From NCBI RefSeq assembly GCF_003048835.2, contig NZ_CP060705.1:372001-436000 (forward strand): a DNA stretch of 64,000 nt, written 5' to 3'. The notes under the pieces were generated by a model. It was not told where the DNA came from. It saw nothing but the letters and a program-made list of their open reading frames with translations, and did not search any database. Shown here piece after piece: positions 15,527 to 24,000 of this stretch (the stretch's first letter is position 1; every line of letters begins with the position of its first letter). The DNA comes from Campylobacter concisus (lineage in GTDB: Bacteria; Campylobacterota; Campylobacteria; Campylobacterales; Campylobacteraceae). Position numbers and translations under genes: made by a program.

Positions 15527-16739
15527 TTTATCTGCCTTAGAATATCGTAATATTGCCTTTAACGATTTCTTAGGCGAGATTAGTTCTATAACTGGTAAAA
15601 ATATTGTCATTAGTGGCAATGTTGATACTAACTTTGACGTGTTTTTACCTACGCTTGATTTAAGCAATACTGATACTTTTTCTAAGTTGCTTAAAGATAT
15701 TTTAAACGTGAATGGTCTTGATTATTTGATTCAAGATAGCGTTTTGTTGATATATAATCCAAAAGTTGAAGATAAGCCAGTTTTGAAAGACTATATAATA
15801 AAATTTAAGCACATATCAAAAGAAGATGTTGTATCTGCCTTATCTTTGTTTAGTGAAAATATAAAATACACTGTTTATAGTGATAGGATATTGCTTATTA
15901 CCACTGAAAGCCAGTATAAGATTATTGATAATCTTATTAATGGGCTTGATACTAGCTATCAATTACGACAGCTTAGCTTTACTATTATTAGCACAGATAA
16001 CACAAAGCTTAAAGAGATTGGACCACGTATAGAATCTATCTTAAGTCCTTTAGATCATTTCTACTTTAAAATTATTACCAACGTTCTTACAGTCGATAGC
16101 ACCAAAGTTAATAAAGATTCTGTCACCAGTCTTATAAATTTACTTAAAGAAAAGGGCGTTTCTGATCTGATCTATAATCCTAGAGTTACTGTTATTGATA
16201 ATAAAGATAGCGTAATTGAGAGCGTTATAAAAACCCCTATTCAAAAATCATCAATCGATATTCAAAATAGTCAAAGCATTACTACCAACCAAGTTGAATA
16301 TCAAGATGTTGGTTTAAAGCTTTATATTTCAAGTGTCTTGATTACTAATGATAGTGTTAGTTTTACTTTGGATCTATATATTGAAAATTTGCTTGATGAT
16401 ACATTAACTCCTAGAATTTCAAGTAGGCATCTAAAAACAAATGTTTATCTTACTGATACAAATTCATTTCTTATTGGCGGTATTAATAGCAAAGAAACAA
16501 TTAAATCAACAAAGACTATTCCATTTATTGAAAATATTCCTATTCTTGGCGATATAACGACGTATAAAAGCGAAAAAACAAACGATTATAGCTTTAGTAT
16601 ATTTATCACTATGCTACCATCTGAGAAAGATATTTTTTCAGAGTTTTATTATGATCCAGCAGATAAACACCTTGCTTTAGAACGTTACTTAACGAGCGCA
16701 TCGCGCAACGCAAAAGGGGCCCCACGAAGTGGGGAATGA
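15474..16739 (+). CDS. Phage secretin (pIV)
   Basis: The start is at ATG 15474, inside zot; a TTG two codons earlier is less likely. The 421-residue precursor has a signal peptide (MKNLQKLILVLCFLLSSSLSA). N-domains follow (IAFNDFLGEISSITGKNIVI), then the secretin core ending in TIPFIENIPILGDIT and FSIFITMLP, the family signature. It should form an outer-membrane channel for virion exit, gated by Zot. The last 15 residues are encoded within a GC-rich palindrome. Confidence 0.82.
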   Translation: MKNLQKLILVLCFLLSSSLSALEYRNIAFNDFLGEISSITGKNIVISGNVDTNFDVFLPTLDLSNTDTFSKLLKDILNVNGLDYLIQDSVLLIYNPKVEDKPVLKDYIIKFKHISKEDVVSALSLFSENIKYTVYSDRILLITTESQYKIIDNLINGLDTSYQLRQLSFTIISTDNTKLKEIGPRIESILSPLDHFYFKIITNVLTVDSTKVNKDSVTSLINLLKEKGVSDLIYNPRVTVIDNKDSVIESVIKTPIQKSSIDIQNSQSITTNQVEYQDVGLKLYISSVLITNDSVSFTLDLYIENLLDDTLTPRISSRHLKTNVYLTDTNSFLIGGINSKETIKSTKTIPFIENIPILGDITTYKSEKTNDYSFSIFITMLPSEKDIFSEFYYDPADKHLALERYLTSASRNAKGAPRSGE

Positions 16740-16749
16740 GCGTGCGCTC
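16694..16749. other. Nested GC-rich palindromes before the replication gene, candidate origin
   Basis: The outer arms gagcgca (16694-16700) and tgcgctc (16743-16749) enclose a tight hairpin, ccccac-gaa-gtgggg (16720-16734). The block is strikingly GC-rich for this genome and lies 42 bases before the HUH replication initiator. That makes it a good candidate for the nicking origin, or for the end-of-operon terminator. No long T-run follows, which favours the former. Confidence 0.45.
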
Positions 16750-16790
16750 TTGGCTATATATAATATAAGTGTGTAACCTAAAGGAATAAG

Positions 16791-18005
16791 ATGTATGGAA
16801 TTACCGAAACCGATAAAATCTTTTTAAAAACTAAGCTAGAAAATCAAAAGAAATTTCTTGATAGCAATTTCTTTATGATAAATGGCGAGTATGTTCCTTA
16901 CTCAAATTTTTATTTTTCTAGCTGGCATAACTCAAATAGATACATTGCTGAACTTAATAACCGAGTAGCTAGTCTTAATGATTATGCTCTAAGTCAAGGT
17001 CTTTGCCCTATTTTTGCAGTTTTTACCTTGCCAAGCGAGTATCATAGACAAAAGCTTATAACTCTTAAGAGTGGCAAGAAAAAGCTTGTTTATAATAAAA
17101 AGTATATCGATGATGATAAGCATAGCGTTAGCGCAGGTGCTAGTAAGCTTCAAGCTTTAGTTAGAAGCATTATGAATTCATTGCATTTTAGAAGCTTATC
17201 ACAAAATCAAAGGTGCTATATAACTACTAAAGAACCGCACTTAGATGGAACTTGTCATTTAAATTTACTTGTTTTTGTCCCTAAAGAAAATTTGGATAAG
17301 TGCGTTTCTGCTATTAAAAGTCGTTTTTTAGATACTCATAGCAGGGTTGAAACTGATATTAAAAATGCTACTTCGTATGTTATGAAATATATTTTTAAAA
17401 CTCTTGATGATTTACGCCAAAATCCTGATTTGGATAACTTAACCGATATTAGCTATTGGTATTTAAAGCATAAAATTAGACGTTTTACAATGTCAAAAAC
17501 ATTTGTAAGTCTTGAAATTTATAGAAAACTAAACGGCAGTATTGATCTAATATCTCTTACTAAAAACTATAATAAAGGCTTGGTTACTGTTGTCGTTGAT
17601 CCTGACACTAGGAAGCCTTTAAAAATATTTGATGAATTTGGCGATCTTTGGCAAAAAACTAGGATTATTAAAGATAGCAATACTATTAAACGATATGAAG
17701 ATGCAAGCGATGAAATAAAGAATTTTGGTAGCACTTTAAAACAAAGGCAAATTTTAAAAATTTGCGATGAATTGTTTAATACCGAAAAAAGAGTTAAGCC
17801 AGTAAGTAAAATGCGAGATTACGAGCTAGTAAATTACTATCAAAGCTTGGGCGGTGATGTCAATACTCAACATTTGGCTTATGTTGAAAATTTAATGCTT
17901 GATAGAAATTTAGATAATTTTACACATTATCACGAAAAGCACGATTTAAATGCCCCTGATATTGATAGTTTTGTAGATAGATGTTTGATTTGTAATGAGT
18001 TTTAA
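16791..18005 (+). CDS. Phage replication initiator, HUH endonuclease
   Basis: This 404-residue rolling-circle initiator has the metal-binding motif EPHLDGTCHLNLLVFV, with His150 and His156 and Asn in place of a third His. The catalytic motif SYVMKYIFK has Tyr196 and Tyr200 four residues apart. The two-tyrosine YxxKY pattern matches gpA-type replication proteins (Phage_GPA family) rather than M13 pII. It would nick the double-stranded form and start rolling-circle synthesis. It is preceded by nested palindromes and follows the structural genes in the same direction. Confidence 0.8.
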   Translation: MYGITETDKIFLKTKLENQKKFLDSNFFMINGEYVPYSNFYFSSWHNSNRYIAELNNRVASLNDYALSQGLCPIFAVFTLPSEYHRQKLITLKSGKKKLVYNKKYIDDDKHSVSAGASKLQALVRSIMNSLHFRSLSQNQRCYITTKEPHLDGTCHLNLLVFVPKENLDKCVSAIKSRFLDTHSRVETDIKNATSYVMKYIFKTLDDLRQNPDLDNLTDISYWYLKHKIRRFTMSKTFVSLEIYRKLNGSIDLISLTKNYNKGLVTVVVDPDTRKPLKIFDEFGDLWQKTRIIKDSNTIKRYEDASDEIKNFGSTLKQRQILKICDELFNTEKRVKPVSKMRDYELVNYYQSLGGDVNTQHLAYVENLMLDRNLDNFTHYHEKHDLNAPDIDSFVDRCLICNEF

Positions 18006-18015
18006 GGAGTATATT

Positions 18016-18249
18016 ATGAAAAATTTATTAGTTGATCTTTCTCGTTATCCGTTTTGTTTTTTTCCACAATTAGACTTAGGCATTAATGTTGAAGAATTTG
18101 ATTTATATAATTATGAAGAATTTGATACTACCTTTTTTAAAACTTATTATTCTTTTTCTAAATATGGTTTATGTGATTTTTCTAGTTTTGATGATCTTCT
18201 TGATGCTTTTGCTAAAAAATTTGATTATGATTGTTTTAAGCTAATTTAA
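18016..18249 (+). CDS. Small acidic aromatic-rich phage protein (77 aa)
   Basis: The start is ATG 18016, behind AAGGAG at 18004-18009; an upstream in-frame start lacks a ribosome site. The 77-residue product has about 13 Phe, several Tyr, 10 Asp and 4 Glu against 7 Lys/Arg. It has no signal peptide or membrane helix and no family I recognise. Acidic, aromatic small phage proteins include DNA mimics and host-inhibitory factors, but that is only a suggestion. It lies between the replication and integrase genes. Confidence 0.65.
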   Translation: MKNLLVDLSRYPFCFFPQLDLGINVEEFDLYNYEEFDTTFFKTYYSFSKYGLCDFSSFDDLLDAFAKKFDYDCFKLI

Positions 18250-18271
18250 TGGTTTGCAATGAGTTTTAACT

Positions 18272-19162
18272 ATGCAAAATGTTAAATTTAAATATTATGC
18301 TGATTTATATCTCAAGCTCGGTAAGTCTGAATGGAAATTATCGACGTATTGCAAGAATAAGGGCATTGTAAAAAATAGGCTAAATGTTTTTTTTGGCATG
18401 GATATTGATGAAATAAAGCCTAGCGTTATTCGTTTGTGGTTAAATTCAATTCAAGACGTTTCTAATAAAAGCAAGAAGCATTATTTGAATTCTCTATCTA
18501 TGATCTTAAAGCTTGCCCTAGAAGATGAGATAATTGATAAAAATCCCATTATTCATATTAAAAGTATAGTCCATAAAACACCAAGAATAGAGCCTTTTAC
18601 TAGCCAGCAGGTAAATGATATTCTTAGATTATCTACTAGATATAATGATAGATTTCAAATTTTTTTATATATTGGCTTTTTTACAGGCATGCGGACTGGC
18701 GAGATATTATCTTTAAAGATGAAAGATGTTGATTTAGAAAATAGGGTTATAAATATAAATTCAACTCGCTCTAGGTTTGGCGAGAATACACCAAAGACTA
18801 TTTATTCGATTAGATCAATACCTATTTTAGATAATTTATATATAAGATTAAAAACTTATATTGAAAAATATTCAGGTAATATTTATCTTTTGCAAACTCA
18901 ATATAATGAACCTTACCGAGATACTGGCGTTTTTACTTCTGACTTTTGGAAGCCTATTTTAGACGAGTTAAATTTACCATATAGGCGACTTTATAATATG
19001 CGACATACTTATGCTACTTCTATGCTTTATCAAAACTTTGTTACCCCAGTAGAATTATCAAAATTATTAGGTCACTCCACGCCTAAGATGATTTATGATG
19101 TCTATGTTAATTATCTTAATTCAAACTTAAAAGATTTTAAACGAGATATTTCAATTTATTGA
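18272..19162 (+). CDS. Prophage integrase, tyrosine recombinase
   Basis: The protein has 296 residues. A SAM-like core-binding domain lies at about 1-95. The catalytic domain has Arg141 (TGMRTGEIL), the box YNMRHTYAT (Arg244, with Tyr241 where His is usual), His268 (LLGHSTPK) and the likely nucleophile Tyr278 (YDVYVNY). It is unrelated in detail to the two recombinases at 5-8.5 kb. Its stop is 63 bases from the attR repeat in tRNA-Ser, so it is the enzyme expected to have inserted this prophage. Confidence 0.88.
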   Translation: MQNVKFKYYADLYLKLGKSEWKLSTYCKNKGIVKNRLNVFFGMDIDEIKPSVIRLWLNSIQDVSNKSKKHYLNSLSMILKLALEDEIIDKNPIIHIKSIVHKTPRIEPFTSQQVNDILRLSTRYNDRFQIFLYIGFFTGMRTGEILSLKMKDVDLENRVININSTRSRFGENTPKTIYSIRSIPILDNLYIRLKTYIEKYSGNIYLLQTQYNEPYRDTGVFTSDFWKPILDELNLPYRRLYNMRHTYATSMLYQNFVTPVELSKLLGHSTPKMIYDVYVNYLNSNLKDFKRDISIY

Positions 19163-19224
19163 TTTGGGTCGGCATAGGGATTTTTTTATTTTATAAATTT
19201 GTTATTAAATGCCGTATTTTTGGG

Positions 19225-19252
19225 GTTTGTGGCGGACAGAGAGGGATTTGAA
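19225..19252. repeat. attR: tRNA-Ser 3' end copy of the 28-bp repeat
   Basis: This is identical to 8621-8648. It includes the T-arm side of the tRNA, its acceptor strand, the encoded CCA and five flanking bases. It joins the prophage end to the intact tRNA-Ser gene. Confidence 0.88.
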
Positions 19253-19320
19253 CCCTCGAGCCCCGATTAAGAGCTGCACCCTTAGCAGGGGTGTGGTTTC
19301 AGCCGCTCACCCATCTGTCC
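19230..19320 (-). tRNA. tRNA-Ser(GCT)
   Basis: A 91-base class II tRNA lies on the minus strand. The acceptor starts GGACAGA, the anticodon loop reads CTGCTAA (anticodon GCT), a long variable arm is present, the T-arm contains GGTTCAAATCC and the CCA is encoded. Its 3' end is the attachment site of the prophage. The prophage regenerates the 3' end, so the gene stays functional. Confidence 0.95.
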
Positions 19321-19350
19321 ATGTTTATGAAAAATTTTATTAAAAATAAA

Positions 19351-19426
19351 TGGTGGTTAGAGGCAGAATCGAACTGCCGACACGCAGATTTTCAGTCTGC
19401 TGCTCTACCGACTGAGCTATCCAACC
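19351..19426 (-). tRNA. tRNA-Phe(GAA)
   Basis: A 76-base tRNA lies on the minus strand. Acceptor GGTTGGA pairs with TCTAACC, the D-arm includes AGCTCAGTCGG, the anticodon loop CTGAAAA gives GAA, the T-loop is GTTCGATTC and the CCA is encoded. It lies 30 bases upstream of tRNA-Ser and is probably co-transcribed. Confidence 0.95.
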
Positions 19427-19551
19427 ACCTTGATAAAAGAAATTGGATTATACATTTTAAATATTTAAACTAAGTTTAAAAATATACAAGAAGCTTTTGT
19501 TTTTAAGAAATTTAAATCTAAAACTATAAATTTTGCCTGACAGAGTTAAAT

Positions 19552-20991
19552 TTAATGCACCAAATTTACTACACTTACATCTTTGTCTATTTCGATAAAA
19601 AATGTTTGCATACTTGCTCCGCTGCCGTATGTGCCTTTATAGACTTGATTTATTGCATGTCCACTAGCATCAATCGCCACTTGGTTGTACGTATCGTCTA
19701 AAGTGCTATGCTTTAAATTTAGTGCTGCCACTTCGCTGTCTGTAGCTTGCGTGAAGATAGTGCCTTTGCCCTCCAGCGCCACTTTGTCGTTATTGTCGCC
19801 TTTGATCTTTAGCACGGTATTTACGCTTTTTAGACCACCATCTGTTACTTGTGAGTCTATGATATCAAGCACGCTTTTAGCATCCAGTCCTATCGAGACC
19901 GCCTGAGTGCTCTTGCTACCAAGCTGTAAAGCTTCAAAGCTCTTTAATTTATCGTTTTTTAGGTCAGCCACTCTGCTAAGATCGATATTTTCAGTAAAGA
20001 TGAGCGTATCAGCGCCATCTTTTGCGTCTATCTTGTTGCCTTCATAGGTAAAGGTATTGTTTTGATCATCTCCCTCGTGAGTGATCTTGATATTTTTATC
20101 TATCTCAACGAAAAATGTTTTTGTGCTAGTTCCATCGGTGTATGTGCCTTTGTAGACGTGATTTACTGGAGTGTCGTAGGAGTCGATAATTGGCTTACCG
20201 TTTGCATCTTTATATGTTTTCCATACATCTGGGTTATGCGTTGGATCTGGCTGGAATTCTCTTACATGTCCGTTACCATCAGTTTCTACTTTATTATAGC
20301 TACCACCTATGGCTTTGCTGTGCTTCCAGTTTAGCAAAGTGACCTCTTCGTTTGTTGCTAATTCAAATTTATTTGTGCCATCGTTTATTAGTTTTACGAT
20401 ATCGTTGCTATCTCCTAGTATCTTTAAAACAGTATTTATGCTTTCAGTGCCAGATACGGTTGTTAGGGTTGAGTATTCGCCCTCTGTTATTCTTGTTGTT
20501 CTAGAGTCTATTATGTCAAGAACATTTTTTGTGTTAAATGATATTGAAACAGCTTGATTTTCTGTGCCTAATTGCAGGCGTTCGAAGCTTTTTAGATTAT
20601 CATTTAAATTACTCACCTTTTCTAGTTTTGTATCTTCAACAAATATCAGCTTATCAACGCCACCTTTTGCGTCTATATTCTTGCCATTGTAGATAAATAC
20701 ATCGTTTAGGTTGCTACCTTCAAGGCTATCATTATTGTGTTTGAGATGTATTACTTTGTTAAAGTCATCCGTGTCATCGCCAAAATATTTTGTCGGCTTA
20801 CTACTATCTTTTTCTTGATTTATTAAGTTTCTATACCCTTTTTTGCCAGCTATAAGACCATCTTTTTCATCGCTAACATATCCTTTATCATGCAGAGCTT
20901 TTACATAGCTATCACTAAAAAGGTGCGTGCCGCTACCCTCTGAGCCTATGATTTTATAGTCGCTAGGGTTTTGTGAGCTTTTCTTTATCAT
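19552..20991 (-). CDS. C-terminal part of retention-module adhesin (out of frame with its N-terminal part)
   Basis: This 479-residue frame is the natural continuation of the gene at 21041-24886. It is open up to the A8 tract, where its first residues (GFYRIEV) match GFYKVHIEV of the paralog at 24955-26844. It holds two copies of a roughly 170-residue unit (IDAKGG.DKLIF...LKSFERLQLG...NTVLKI.GD..D...VYKGTY...QTFFVEIDK), ending VSVV; the paralog has one copy. This unit resembles type I secretion C-terminal domains. ATG 20991 lacks a good ribosome site, so separate translation is doubtful. Confidence 0.7.
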   Translation of the reverse strand: MIKKSSQNPSDYKIIGSEGSGTHLFSDSYVKALHDKGYVSDEKDGLIAGKKGYRNLINQEKDSSKPTKYFGDDTDDFNKVIHLKHNNDSLEGSNLNDVFIYNGKNIDAKGGVDKLIFVEDTKLEKVSNLNDNLKSFERLQLGTENQAVSISFNTKNVLDIIDSRTTRITEGEYSTLTTVSGTESINTVLKILGDSNDIVKLINDGTNKFELATNEEVTLLNWKHSKAIGGSYNKVETDGNGHVREFQPDPTHNPDVWKTYKDANGKPIIDSYDTPVNHVYKGTYTDGTSTKTFFVEIDKNIKITHEGDDQNNTFTYEGNKIDAKDGADTLIFTENIDLSRVADLKNDKLKSFEALQLGSKSTQAVSIGLDAKSVLDIIDSQVTDGGLKSVNTVLKIKGDNNDKVALEGKGTIFTQATDSEVAALNLKHSTLDDTYNQVAIDASGHAINQVYKGTYGSGASMQTFFIEIDKDVSVVNLVH

Positions 20992-21040
20992 TATGTCTAA
21001 GAGTGTGTCTTTTGTTCTATCGACATAATCAACCTCTATC

Positions 21041-24000
21041 CTATAAAATCCTTTTTTTTAGATTATAAGGATGAGTTTGTCCATGGGGACCATTATCTCC
21101 TGAACCAAACCAATATGCCCACTTTCCAAAACTTTCATCTGCTATTTTTACATCTACCATATCTTGAAAGTGTTTTGCAGCTATGTTGTATTGACCATCT
21201 TCTTTTATATATATCCAACCTTTCATTTTCATGATCAGATCAGTTCCTACAGGCTCTGCCTCTTCAAGGACGTAGTTTCCTGTTTTGTTTAGGTTGTAAT
21301 GCGCCCCAGTGTGATCGGTATCCTTTGCATATGGAGAGTGACCTACTTTTGCCATATCGTCCATATTTAGCTCTTCTTTGTGAGGTCTTGTTGAGCTTAA
21401 TTCCCAGTCTTTACCTCCTTGAAAAGAAAGCTCATTATAAGTAGTAGTTGCACTAACGCCAGCCCACTCCATCCACTGTGTATAGTGGTTAGCTACGTGG
21501 TATCCATATCCTGCTTTGTTGTCGTTAAGATCCTTTCTATCATAGATTGGTCCATAAGGATGTTGTATATGGGTTGTTACTTCTGGATATAGATCCATAA
21601 ATTCTCTATTTGTGCAGTCAAAAAACCACATATCAACATCAAGGCCTTTGTTTGCCACCATAGTCACGGTTTGAACAGCTAAATTTCCCGCATCATCTAG
21701 CCTTTCTACTATGTAGTTTTTGCTGCCGGTGTTTTGTGCTACGTTAAAGCTTCCAGAGTAGCTTAAATTTCTATCAAGTGTCAGTGTCGTCTTATCAGAT
21801 GTCTCAGCGTCTATGACCTCTACATCTTTTGATTTTTCATCGTGTGGATTGTTTGCAGCTTCGCCTTTGCCGCTAAAATTTATAGCGTAGTTACTTGAGC
21901 CATTTTTTATATTGTTAAAATCAGCCTCTATTAGTTTATCGGGCTTTGAGTCAAGATCGACTGTGATAGTTAGGTTATCATCTCTTTGAGGCACGCCGTC
22001 AGTTCCCACGTAGGTGGCGTCTATGATATGGTGCGTTCTATCTAGCTTTTTGCCAGCTTTTTCAAAGTCTGCTATGACGGTGTTATTCTCGATCTTGGCT
22101 ATAAAGCTATCACTTATATTTCCATTTTCATCTTTTATCTCTATTAGCACGTAGCCCTTGCCGTCACTTGTGGTATCTGGCTTATTTATACCAAATTTAA
22201 TGTATGGCTGTTCGTCATTCGTAAGAGCGATGTTGTAGTTTATCTTTTGGGTCGAATTTGACTCATACTGGCTTGTCGAGATGATATGCTCGTAGTCCTC
22301 TTCGTTTAGGTATTTTGCGGAGTGGATATCGGCATTATCTATCTTTGTAACAAGCTTTACATCGTCTATATAGTCAAGCACTCCAAAGGCAAATAGCCTG
22401 CCACTTGAAGTGCCAGAGATCGCACTTCCATCATCTTTTATAAGGGTCGCATCGACTAAGGTCGGACGCTTGCTGCTTACCGTCACGTCTGGTATGGTGA
22501 TAGCGCCGTCAGTTATCACTTTTATATCGCTTGGATCTTTTTTGTTTATCATATGCACGCCATCATCGTCTAGGATGTAGCTCACGGTTGATTGTTTGTT
22601 TGTAAGTGGGTTTAGGATGCTTATCTTTAGCTCATCTTTTGGCACTGCGCTACTTGGGAGATAGACCTTTACATCAGAGGTCGTTATGGCTCCAGTGGTG
22701 TCATCTATGAGCCCATCTCCATCAGCGTCTTTTACAAATTTTGCCACTGGGCTGTCGCTAAATTTTATCTCATTTGTGTCGCTCTCGCCTTTGTTGCCAG
22801 CCTTGTCCATCATTGTCGTCGTTATGCTTGTGGTTTTGCCATGTTCTATTGGCACTGTGATCTTAAATTTGCCGTCATTTAGTGGCACTTCATTGTGATC
22901 AGGGGCGATTATCTTGCCATTAGTGTATGTGTAGACCTTGTGCGTTTTACTGCCGTCTGGGTTGGTGACATCGATGGCTATCTTATCGCCTTCTTTTATC
23001 ATGCTTGGGATTTTTATGGAGGCCTCAGTTTTTGTTGGGTCGCCGTCATTGTATCTATTTTCTGAGGTATCTATCCTGCCATCTGGTGTTCTATTACTAG
23101 AGCCCAAGTCACTATCGAAGCTTATCTTAGCTGATTTTACAGGTGGAGCTACCACGACGCTTGGAGTGGTTTGGCTACTTGTGCCATTTGGTTTTGGCGT
23201 GCCATGCTCGTCATTAACCGTTGCATTTATAGATACGCTTGAGCCAGGTGCTACTGGTACGCTTACGCCTGGCACTTCAAATTTACCATTAACTATTGGC
23301 ACTACTACGCTTGGGTTATTTTTATCATAAACGCTTGTACCATCATCGCTTACTACAAATTCTTTTGGCGAGCCACCTATGTTGATAGTGACGCTCTCTT
23401 TTGGCTTTATAGTGCGAGGTAAATTTATCTCAACCTTTGAAGTGCCGTCACCTATCTCGTCGCTACTTATCAGTCCATCACCATTTTTATCGGCTGTTAG
23501 CGTCACTTTGACTGTGTCGCTTACGCTGCTGCTTGGCGTAGTGCTTGTGGCTGAGACGTTGCCAAATTTATCAACTACGCCAGTTTCTATACTGCTTCCT
23601 GCCGTGATGTTTGCGATGTTTGGCACGCTAAAGCTAACCGCGCCATTTTCATCGGTCGTAAATGTATAGGTGTTGCCGTCCTCGTCAGTAGCCGTGCCAT
23701 TTTCTTTATCTAGCGTAAATTTCTTCTCTACTGGTGGTTTGCCTGGTTCATTTAGCTTAAACGTGATCTTATCTCCAGTGCTAAGCTCGTCAGGCACTAC
23801 AAATTTCATACCGCTAGTTTGCGTGCCACTGCCATATCCTAGCTCGGTCGCATCTATCACGCCGTCGCCATTTTTATCAAGATCAAGCGTGGCTGTCACT
23901 TTTGAGGTGGCTGGCGTGTCGTTTAGCTCATAAGCAGTTGGTGGCGCGGTAAATGTCTTGCCACCAGTGGTGTATGAGCTTGTCACAGTTGTTTTGCCAT

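Larger units (their letters stand above)
8621..19252. mobile_element. Filamentous (inovirus) prophage carrying zot, in tRNA-Ser
   Basis: A 10.6-kb element is bounded by 28-bp direct repeats. It holds a complete inovirus gene set: ssDNA-binding-protein-like gene, pVIII-like coat, small membrane proteins, pIII-like adsorption protein, pVI-like protein, Zot/pI, secretin, HUH replication initiator and tyrosine integrase. A divergent helix-turn-helix regulator block lies on the minus strand. The integrase abuts the intact tRNA end. Codons ending in T/A are favoured on the plus strand, unlike the flanking core genes. Related zot prophages (CON_phi) are known from Campylobacter concisus. The structural genes appear intact; only the regulator block is damaged. 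Confidence 0.9.
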
